From positions 1-12,534 of the forward strand of contig JAATEW010000253.1 of the NCBI GenBank assembly GCA_015655535.1: a stretch of DNA of 12,534 nt, in the 5' to 3' direction. Shown one piece after another: positions 7,321 through 12,534 of this stretch. Every line of letters begins with the position of its first letter. The first letter of the stretch is position 1. The notes under the pieces were generated by a model that was given only the letters and a program-made list of their open reading frames with translations, was not told the origin of the DNA and made no database searches. Source of the DNA: Hyphomicrobiales bacterium (GTDB lineage Bacteria > Pseudomonadota > Alphaproteobacteria > Rhizobiales > Beijerinckiaceae). The translations under genes were made by a program, and so were the position numbers.

Positions 7321-8640
7321 ATGTCCGAGGCGATTGTTGAGCGTGCTCAACAGGGATTGACGGAGCGGACGCGTTTCGCCATCGGCGAGGCGCTGAGCGG
7401 CCGCAGGCGCGGCTTGAGAGCTGCGATCCCGCTGGCAGGCCCGGCCTTCGTCGCCTCCGTCGCCTATATGGACCCGGGCAATTTCGCGACGAATATCCAG
7501 GCCGGTGCGGGCTATGGCTATAGCCTGCTCTGGGTCGTCCTCGTCGCCAATCTGATCGCCATGCTGTTTCAGGCCATGTCGGCGAAACTGGGCATCGTCA
7601 CGGGACGGACCCTACCGGAACTCAGCCGTGCGCATTTCCCCAAACCTGCCGTCTGGGCGATGTGGATCGTCAGCGAGATCGCCGCCATGGCGACCGATCT
7701 CGCGGAATTCCTGGGCGGCGCGATCGGTCTTTCTCTCTTGACCGGCTTGCCTCTGATGGCCGGCATGGCCGTCACCGCGGTCATTACTTACGGCATTCTT
7801 GTTTTCGAGAGGAAGGGCTTCAGGCCGCTCGAACTCATCATCACCGCGCTCGTCGGCACCATCGGGCTTTGTTATCTGATCGAGCTTTTCATCGCGCCGC
7901 CCGATTGGAGCGCCGCGGCTTTGCATCTCGTCAGGCCGCAATTGCCGAATGCGGCGGCAGCCATGCTCGCCGTCGGCATCGTCGGCGCGACGGTCATGCC
8001 GCATGCGATCTATCTGCATTCGGGATTGACGCGCGGGCGCGCCGATCTGCGCAACGAGGACGAGCGCCGCGCGCTTCTGCGGTTTTCGAACCGCGAAGTG
8101 ATCGTCGCGCTGGGCTTTGCGGGTTGCGTCAATGTCGCCATGGTTCTGATGGCCGCCTCGGCCTTCAACAATGGCCACAGCCAGGTGGCCGAGATCGAGA
8201 CGGCCTATCATACCCTGGTGCCTCTGCTTGGCGCCGGCGCCGCGGGCGTCTTTCTTGTGGCTTTGATGGCGTCGGGCATTTCATCTTCGGCCGTCGGCAC
8301 TATGGCCGGGCAGATGATTATGCAAGGATTTGTGGGTTTCCACATTCCCATATGGATCCGGCGCGCGGTGACCATGGCACCCGCCTTCGCCGTCGTCGCC
8401 ATGGGTTATGATGCGACGACCTCGCTCGTCATCAGTCAGGTCGTCTTGAGCGTGATCCTGCCGGTGCCGATGATCGCGCTACTGCTGCTGAGCCGCCGCA
8501 AGGATGTGATGGGCGATTATGCAACGTCGGGCAAGGTCTTCGCCCTTGCCGGGGCTGCGACGGCGATCGTGCTCGTGCTGAACGCGATCCTGATCGCGCA
8601 GACATTGGGGATCGCGGTGCCGGGGCTTGGTGCGGCGTGA
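7321..8640 (+). CDS. mntH: Nramp family divalent metal importer (MntH-like)
   Basis: This is an inner-membrane proton-coupled importer of Mn2+ and related divalent cations (Fe2+, Co2+, Cd2+ are common secondary substrates). It has 439 residues and about 11 predicted membrane segments, normal for bacterial Nramp. TM1 carries the unwound DPGN motif (Asp51, Asn54). TM3 carries TDLAEFLGG with Asp126 and Glu129, the proton-pathway acidic pair. TM6 carries AxxMPH (Ala223, Met226, His228). These match the metal-site and proton-site positions of structurally studied Nramps, so it should be a true transition-metal transporter rather than a Mg2+ or Al3+ variant. The ATG has GGAG 6 nt upstream and the expected N-terminal cytoplasmic helix. 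The protein is divergent from a metal-type RND exporter and convergent with the TetR gene (25-nt gap). Promoter-embedded palindrome 7249-7266 suggests metal-dependent repression. Confidence 0.95.
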   Translation: MSEAIVERAQQGLTERTRFAIGEALSGRRRGLRAAIPLAGPAFVASVAYMDPGNFATNIQAGAGYGYSLLWVVLVANLIAMLFQAMSAKLGIVTGRTLPELSRAHFPKPAVWAMWIVSEIAAMATDLAEFLGGAIGLSLLTGLPLMAGMAVTAVITYGILVFERKGFRPLELIITALVGTIGLCYLIELFIAPPDWSAAALHLVRPQLPNAAAAMLAVGIVGATVMPHAIYLHSGLTRGRADLRNEDERRALLRFSNREVIVALGFAGCVNVAMVLMAASAFNNGHSQVAEIETAYHTLVPLLGAGAAGVFLVALMASGISSSAVGTMAGQMIMQGFVGFHIPIWIRRAVTMAPAFAVVAMGYDATTSLVISQVVLSVILPVPMIALLLLSRRKDVMGDYATSGKVFALAGAATAIVLVLNAILIAQTLGIAVPGLGAA

Positions 8641-8665
8641 AGCTGTTGGCCTGACGCGTTCCGGA

Positions 8666-9316
8666 CTATTGAGCATACGTCGGTTCGAGACCGGCGACGA
8701 ATATCTCGACGAACCCGCAGAGCTGCGCCTCGAGGCCAGCCAAAGGGACGGCTACAAAAGTCTCATCGAGCCCCATCACGACGATGCCGTGAACGGACGA
8801 GAACATCACGCGCGAAAGCGTATCGATCTCGGTTGACGCCAGCTTTGGGAAGAGGCGCACCAGTGCTGCCGGAATGCGGGCAAAAGTTGTCATCACATTC
8901 GCCTTGTAGGTCTCCGGTACGATCTTCTCGGGCCCAACCCGGAGTTCGAACATCGCCCGCCAAAGCTGCTTATCGGCATGGGCAAAACGCAAGTAAGCGA
9001 TCGCCATCTGCTCGAGGCATCGGCGCGGATCTTCGACTTCGACCTTCTGCAACGTCTCATCAAGGCGATGGCAGGTCTGCTGATTTAAGGTGAAGAGCAG
9101 ATCATAAAGATCGCCGAAGGCGTGATAAATCATGCCGGCCGAATAACCGGCCAGAGCAGCGACATCGCGGGCCCGGACGGCATGAATACCATGTTCCCTT
9201 ACACATTCAGCCGCCGCGTTGACGAGCTTGGCCTGCAAGTCCGTCAGCTTAAACGCATCCGTTTCAGCGGCCGGATTAAGCGAACCGGAAGACTTTCGTT
9301 GTGCGCGTCCAGGCAT
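8666..9316 (-). CDS. TetR/AcrR family transcriptional regulator, probable repressor of the PspA-like/YiaAB-like operon
   Basis: This is a 216-residue ligand-responsive DNA-binding protein. The N-terminal TetR domain lies at about residues 25-75 with the helix-turn-helix VRARDVAALAGYSAGMIYHAF (read in two overlapping parts: VRARDVAALAGY then SAGMIYHAF). The C-terminal half (LEQMAIAYLRFAHADKQLWRAMFELRVG) resembles the WHG-type TetR C-terminal domain. I chose the ATG at 9314-9316 because AGGA lies about 9 nt upstream. A TTG two codons further up (9322) is also open, but its spacing to AGGA is only 3 nt. The gene is divergent from the PspA-like gene, with two near-identical palindromes in the 90-nt gap, the classical arrangement for an autoregulated local repressor. 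The inducer is unknown. Confidence 0.92.
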   Translation of the reverse strand: MPGRAQRKSSGSLNPAAETDAFKLTDLQAKLVNAAAECVREHGIHAVRARDVAALAGYSAGMIYHAFGDLYDLLFTLNQQTCHRLDETLQKVEVEDPRRCLEQMAIAYLRFAHADKQLWRAMFELRVGPEKIVPETYKANVMTTFARIPAALVRLFPKLASTEIDTLSRVMFSSVHGIVVMGLDETFVAVPLAGLEAQLCGFVEIFVAGLEPTYAQ

Positions 9317-9329
9317 TGTCAAAAATCCT

Positions 9330-9346
9330 ATTGAACATTGTTCAAT
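9330..9346. promoter_or_regulatory. TetR operator candidate, site 1 (perfect palindrome)
   Basis: ATTGAACATTGTTCAAT is a perfect 17-bp palindrome around a central T. It starts 14 bp upstream of the chosen TetR start codon and overlaps any TetR promoter. Odd-length palindromes of this kind are typical TetR-dimer sites. Its repeat at 9367-9381 supports a real operator. Binding by the adjacent TetR is inferred from position. Confidence 0.75.
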
Positions 9347-9366
9347 CTGGTGCTAGAGAGGACTTA

Positions 9367-9381
9367 TTGAACATTGTTTAA
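9367..9381. promoter_or_regulatory. TetR operator candidate, site 2 (one mismatch)
   Basis: TTGAACATTGTTTAA is the same as site 1 except for C to T in the right arm. The identity including flanking TA runs over 17 positions with one change. The centre-to-centre distance is 36 bp, between three and four helical turns, so two dimers could bind but on somewhat different faces. It lies 25 bp upstream of the PspA-like start codon, where it would block transcription of that operon. Confidence 0.7.
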
Positions 9382-9406
9382 CGCAGGTCAATAGAGGCGA
9401 GTCGTC

Positions 9407-10039
9407 ATGTCCAAACCTCTTTTAGATTTCCTGAGCGAAGCGCTCTCGATGCTTTCCGGAGTCCGGCATCGCGGCAGCAAGCTCCCCGACATCCATGAGA
9501 CGCTGAAGGCCGCGGCCGCAAGCCATCGCGCGCTCGAGATCGCAACCGCCAAAGCGGTGCAGGCAAATAAACGTGAGACTCAAAGGCTTGTGCATATCGA
9601 AGCCGAAATCGCCGATCTCGAAGATCGTGCCGTGCAGGCCCTTAGGGGGAATGATCAGGCACTCGCCACCAGGGCATCCGCCGTCCTCGCCGATCTCGAG
9701 CATCAGCGTATCCTGCAGGCCGGGATCGCACGCGAAGCGCGCGCGACCTTGCATCATCTCGAGACGATGTTTGCCGCTGACAAACTCCGGCTGCAAAAAC
9801 TCCAGCACGGCCGCACCGTCACCGAACTCAGGGCTCTTGCGCCAGACGGGTTCGACGGCAGCGCGCTCGACCAAGCCGAAGATATTCTCGGCGCCCTCGA
9901 TGCGCAGCATCAACTCAATGGCGGCGGGACCAAAGCGCTCGCCTATGAGCTCGGCCAGGCTGGCTTTGGCGCGTCGCCCGAAAGCGAAGCCGCAGCCATC
10001 ATGCTGAGGCTTCAACACAGGGCAGGGCTGCTCGAATGA
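9407..10039 (+). CDS. PspA/IM30-like coiled-coil protein
   Basis: This is a 210-residue soluble protein without signal peptide or membrane span, mostly alpha-helical. Residues about 30-135 form a long coiled coil rich in Ala, Glu, Arg and Gln. The stretch IADLEDRAVQALRGNDQALATRA (in parts IADLEDRAVQALRGND and QALATRA) matches the PspA pattern in which a helix with LALrxGxedLA separates coiled-coil arms. The family (PspA, Vipp1/IM30) binds stressed inner membranes and forms ESCRT-III-like oligomers. The last ~70 residues (from about 145) are less conserved and may be a separate cap. The ATG is preceded by GAGGCGAG. It is the first gene of a two-gene operon with a YiaAB-like protein and is under the paired operators. 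The membrane-stress role is inferred from family and context; the assignment rests on pattern, not alignment. Confidence 0.7.
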   Translation: MSKPLLDFLSEALSMLSGVRHRGSKLPDIHETLKAAAASHRALEIATAKAVQANKRETQRLVHIEAEIADLEDRAVQALRGNDQALATRASAVLADLEHQRILQAGIAREARATLHHLETMFAADKLRLQKLQHGRTVTELRALAPDGFDGSALDQAEDILGALDAQHQLNGGGTKALAYELGQAGFGASPESEAAAIMLRLQHRAGLLE

Positions 10040-10059
10040 CCGCAGGAAATTCCGCGGTC
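10038..10059 (+). other. Hairpin overlapping the PspA-like stop codon
   Basis: GACCGC and GCGGTC (10038-10043 and 10054-10059) pair perfectly. A bulged A and a further GG/CC pair lead to a short AAATT loop. It begins inside the TGA stop of the PspA-like gene and has no U-tract, so it is more likely an mRNA-processing or stability hairpin giving unequal expression of the two genes than a terminator. Confidence 0.4.
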
Positions 10060-10108
10060 GAACCTCATAGATCATGCTTAATTGAAATAGTGATGGAAGG
10101 AGACAGAA

Positions 10109-10390
10109 ATGGATTATGAACCAACCCCCGTTCCGCTTTCGTCGCCCGCATGGGTCGCGTTCAGCTACATCGGCTTCATCGTCGCTATCGCGATGACCTG
10201 CGCCGGGCTCTATTTCGTGCCGATGGATCCGATGGCGAAAGCCTATTTCGCCATGGCATCGGTCCTTTTGATTCAGGCCTGCATCACGCTCACCAAGACC
10301 TTGCGTGACGATCACGAAAGCAAGCGGCTGATTAACCGCCTCGACCATGCCAAGACGGAGAAGCTTTTGTCGGACGTGGCGTCCCGCTAA
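10109..10390 (+). CDS. YiaA/YiaB family inner membrane protein
   Basis: This is a small 93-residue protein with two membrane helices (about residues 15-37 and 43-63) and a charged cytoplasmic tail. Trp15, the glycine-tyrosine GLYF at the end of TM1, and KTLRDDHES right after TM2 are the hallmarks of the YiaA/YiaB two-helix family. The tail RLINRLDHAKTEKLL is typical of the longer members. Function of the family is unknown. A strong AAGGAG lies 6 nt before the ATG. It follows the PspA-like gene by 69 nt and is likely cotranscribed, which fits a role in inner-membrane maintenance with the PspA-like protein (inference). Confidence 0.88.
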   Translation: MDYEPTPVPLSSPAWVAFSYIGFIVAIAMTCAGLYFVPMDPMAKAYFAMASVLLIQACITLTKTLRDDHESKRLINRLDHAKTEKLLSDVASR

Positions 10391-10557
10391 GCTCAAATGA
10401 TTGCCGGCGCACCAGATCGCGATGATTTTGGATCAGCCTAATTCAGGCTTGCCCGAGTTAAGCCTCTTGAAGACTCAAGTCGGGTAAGCTCGACTTGAGC
10501 TCATCCCGCTCCAGCGCGCAATTGCAAATTTGCCTTGCATCGTAGGGACGCAACCCC
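10391..10557. other. Intergenic leader with competing inverted repeats
   Basis: This 167-nt gap upstream of the acyltransferase-fusion gene contains CTCAAGTCG (10474-10482) and CGACTTGAG (10491-10499), 9-bp perfect arms with an 8-nt loop. Two overlapping alternatives exist: CTTGA/TCAAG (10466-10470 with 10475-10479), and CCCGAGTT-type pairing of 10452-10459 with 10477-10484 (one mismatch). No T-run follows, so it is not a clear intrinsic terminator. It may end the upstream operon, be a regulator site, or form alternative leader structures. No clear -35/-10 pair was seen. Confidence 0.45.
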
Positions 10558-12450
10558 ATGGTCGACCTTCATCCATCCGCAAGCAGCATCTATACGGCAC
10601 CGAAGGCCTCGATCAGCGGCCTCATGACGACGCGGCGGTTCGCGCCGATGTTTTTCGTCCAGTTCCTGGCTGCGCTCTCCGACAATATCCTGAAAAACGG
10701 GCTCTCCTTTCTGGTGCTCGCCTCGCTCGCCAAAGAGCAATCGGGCATGGTGATCGGTGCCGCCGGAGCGCTGTTCATGCTGCCGTTCTTTCTGCTTGCC
10801 GCGCTCGGCGGCGATCTCGCCGACTGCCACAACAAGGCAGAGATCGTCCGGAAACTGAAATTCGCCGAGATCTTCGTCGCTTTGCTCGCCGCCGGCGGAC
10901 TTTATGTCCACTCGATCCCGGCGCTCTTTGCCGCGCTCCTTGGTTTTGGGATTATCTCGGCGCTCTTCGGGCCAACCAAATATGGCATCCTGCCCGATCA
11001 TCTCGACAAATCCGACCTGCCGCTGGCGAATGCCCTGATCGAGGGCTCGACCTTCATTGCGATCCTGGCGGGCACCGGGCTTGCGGCCCTGACCGGAGCC
11101 CATGACGGGCTGCTTGCCTCGATCATCATCGTCGCGGCGCTTTCCTGCTATGGCATGAGCCGGCTCATTCCGCCGACGCTCAAGGCAAGCCGGCGCGAGG
11201 CGGATTACAATATCCTGCGCGGCACTTATGTCGCTTTGAAAGAGTTCTACGTCCACAAACGCCTCTGGAACTATGGCCTGGCGACGACCGCCTTCTGGGC
11301 CGTGGGCGCGCTCGTCATGACTCTGCTGCCAGGCGTCGTCATCGACAGTTTCGGCGGATCGAACGCGCTTGTCTCGACGCATCTCATCATCTTCGCCGTG
11401 ACGCTTGCCCTGGGCTCGCTCGTCGGGGCAATGCTTTCGGGTGGCCGCATCCTGCTTTTGCCAGCCGTCTTCGGCGCCGGGCTCACGGCGCTGGCGCTCG
11501 CCGATCTTGGCCTCACGGTCGCTCTTGCTAAGGCGAATGGCGGCGACCTCACGATCCTTGCCTATTTCAGCCAGCCCTCGGCCTTCCATGCGGCGGTTGA
11601 TTTTGCACTGATGGCGTTTGGCGGCGGCCTTGTCGCCGTGCCGACTTTCGCGGCGCTTCAGGCCGAGGCCCCGGACTATGAGCGGGCACGGATCATTGCC
11701 GCCTGCGGGATTCTCAATGCCGGAGGCATGGTCGTCATCGCTGCGGCGATTGCTCTCTTGAGCGCGGCCCATATGCCGGTTGCTGGCACGCTCGGGCTTG
11801 CCGCCGCCGGAATGGCCGCGACCACCTTCTGGATGTGGAAGGCGCTCGAGATCGGTTTCATGCGGGATTTCTTTGCTATGATCTTCCGGGTCTTCTACCG
11901 GATCGAGGTCAAAGGCCTCGAAAATCTCGATCCGGCAGTCGCCGGACAAAATCCGATCATCGCGGTCAATCATATTAGCTTCCTCGATGCGGCGATCATT
12001 CTCTCGATGCTGCCGCGCCAGCCGGTCTTCGCGGTCGATAAAGGCATTGCGCAAGCCTGGTGGCTCAGGCCTTTTATCAAGCCGATGCGGGCGATGCCGC
12101 TTGATCCGGCGAGCCCGCTTGCGACCCGTACGCTGATCGCGGCGGTGAAGGCGGTGGATTCGCTCGTCATCTTCCCGGAAGGACGCCTCACCGTCACCGG
12201 CACCTTGATGAAGGTCTATGAAGGGACGGCGCTCGTCACCGACAAGACCGGCGCCAATGTCGTGCCAGTTCGCATCGAAGGGCCGGAAAGGACGCCGTTC
12301 TCAAAACTTTCGTCGCGCGAAGTGCCGCGGCAATGGTTCCCCAAGATCAGGGTCACTGTGCTGCCGCCGGCCAAGGTTGCCGTCAAATCCGACCTAGGGT
12401 CCAGACCCAAACAAGGTTGGTTTGCTTCAATGGCTTGGTCAAGCGCATGA
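10558..12450 (+). CDS. aas: LplT-like MFS transporter fused to PlsC/Aas-type acyltransferase, truncated by an IS insertion
   Basis: The N-terminal ~430 residues are a 12-helix MFS domain of the lysophospholipid transporter (LplT) type, beginning MTTRRFAPMFFVQFLAALSDN with its QFxxAxxDNxxKxxL signature. Residues about 440-613 are a PlsC-type glycerophospholipid acyltransferase: His472 and Asp477 form the HX4D catalytic motif (NHISFLD), and FPEGRLTVTG (Phe539 onward) is the Aas-style acceptor-site block. In alphaproteobacteria this fusion normally continues into an acyl-ACP synthetase (AMP-binding) domain for a total near 1100 residues or more. Here the reading frame enters the left end of an IS5-family element at about 12397, and the last 17 residues (614-630) are IS-encoded. 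The protein would import and perhaps reacylate lysophospholipids but would lack its own acyl activation. Start ATG has AGGGA about 9 nt upstream; an internal ATG at 10624 is an alternative. Confidence 0.88.
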   Translation: MVDLHPSASSIYTAPKASISGLMTTRRFAPMFFVQFLAALSDNILKNGLSFLVLASLAKEQSGMVIGAAGALFMLPFFLLAALGGDLADCHNKAEIVRKLKFAEIFVALLAAGGLYVHSIPALFAALLGFGIISALFGPTKYGILPDHLDKSDLPLANALIEGSTFIAILAGTGLAALTGAHDGLLASIIIVAALSCYGMSRLIPPTLKASRREADYNILRGTYVALKEFYVHKRLWNYGLATTAFWAVGALVMTLLPGVVIDSFGGSNALVSTHLIIFAVTLALGSLVGAMLSGGRILLLPAVFGAGLTALALADLGLTVALAKANGGDLTILAYFSQPSAFHAAVDFALMAFGGGLVAVPTFAALQAEAPDYERARIIAACGILNAGGMVVIAAAIALLSAAHMPVAGTLGLAAAGMAATTFWMWKALEIGFMRDFFAMIFRVFYRIEVKGLENLDPAVAGQNPIIAVNHISFLDAAIILSMLPRQPVFAVDKGIAQAWWLRPFIKPMRAMPLDPASPLATRTLIAAVKAVDSLVIFPEGRLTVTGTLMKVYEGTALVTDKTGANVVPVRIEGPERTPFSKLSSREVPRQWFPKIRVTVLPPAKVAVKSDLGSRPKQGWFASMAWSSA

Positions 12451-12534
12451 GGCGGAGCCGATGGAATCAAATTTATTCTGGTTCAACGATGAGCAATGGG
12501 CGAAGATCGTTCCGCATTTACCGGTCAATCAGCC
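12397..12534 (+). mobile_element. Left end of an IS5-family insertion sequence (partial)
   Basis: Homology of the acyltransferase fusion stops at about 12394-12397. The sequence then starts with the self-complementary tip GGGTCCAGACCC (12397-12408), preceded by CTA/CTAG (12394-12397). CTAG fits the YTAR/TA target preference of IS5-family elements. The transposase starts 64 bases inside. The right end is outside the window, so inverted repeats and target duplication cannot be confirmed. Exact boundary is uncertain by one or two bases. Confidence 0.75.
12461..12534 (+). CDS. IS5-family transposase (5' end only)
   Basis: The frame opens with MESNLFWFNDEQWAKIVPHL and continues to the window edge. 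The FxxxDEQWxxIxPxLP pattern is the N-terminus of IS5-family (IS427/IS1031-type) transposases, the domain found in the first reading frame of these elements. A GGAG at 12454-12457 precedes the ATG, though only 3 nt away; the start could lie slightly elsewhere. The DDE catalytic residues are outside the window. It is oriented in the same direction as the interrupted gene. Confidence 0.85.
   Translation, partial: MESNLFWFNDEQWAKIVPHLPVNQ

Noticed and set aside
8641..8665. A terminator between the convergent Nramp and TetR genes
   Set aside because: The gap is only 25 nt, with no hairpin or T-run.
10501..12054. A long minus-strand open frame (517 codons) opposite the MFS-acyltransferase fusion
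   Set aside because: It is antisense to a gene with clear motifs, and the product is charged low-complexity sequence (many Arg, Asp, Glu, His, Gln) without any recognisable fold.
1..12534. CRISPR arrays, tRNA or rRNA genes, phage genes or defence islands
   Set aside because: No regularly spaced repeats, tRNA-like cloverleaf, rRNA signature or phage/defence domains were seen. The content is metabolic and transport genes plus one IS end.

Overview
The window is high-GC DNA with the gene order and protein types of an alphaproteobacterium, most likely order Hyphomicrobiales (Rhizobiales). Beijerinckiaceae-like is a guess. Supporting this are a RibBA protein whose GTP cyclohydrolase half has lost its zinc cysteines, a dispersed palindromic repeat of a type common in these genomes, and an LplT/PlsC (Aas-type) fusion. 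No gene looks phage-derived. The only mobile DNA seen is an IS5-family end at the right edge.

Layout. (1) 1-647, plus: 3' part of ribBA, followed by a perfect 30-bp-arm inverted repeat (655-722) between two convergent genes. (2) 740-7027, minus: a three-gene heavy-metal-type RND efflux operon in the order adaptor (MFP), pump (HME-RND, CzcA-like), outer-membrane lipoprotein (TolC/NodT family). (3) 7028-7320: divergent intergenic region holding an 18-bp palindrome with TAGC-N4-GCTA core, which resembles the enterobacterial MntR box and sits inside the promoter of the next gene. (4) 7321-8640, plus: an Nramp/MntH divalent-metal importer with all main metal-site residues. (5) 8666-9316, minus: a TetR-family regulator, divergent from (6) 9407-10390, plus: a PspA/IM30-like coiled-coil protein and a YiaA/YiaB-family membrane protein. 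Two nearly identical TTGAACA-T-TGTTYAA operators lie in the divergent gap. (7) 10558-12450, plus: an MFS (LplT-like) plus PlsC acyltransferase fusion, interrupted at about 12397 by an IS5-family element whose transposase begins at 12461 and runs off the window.

How it may work together (inference): the left half is a divalent-metal homeostasis locus, with an importer and an exporter transcribed divergently from a region carrying a probable manganese-type operator. The middle is a self-contained envelope-stress cassette (TetR, PspA-like, YiaAB-like), probably silenced by its own TetR through the paired operators. The right end is a lysophospholipid salvage gene cut by transposition, which probably lost its acyl-ACP synthetase domain.

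No completely unknown system is evident. The points most worth checking are the shared control of the importer/exporter pair, the TetR-PspA-YiaAB cassette and the IS-truncated Aas-type gene.
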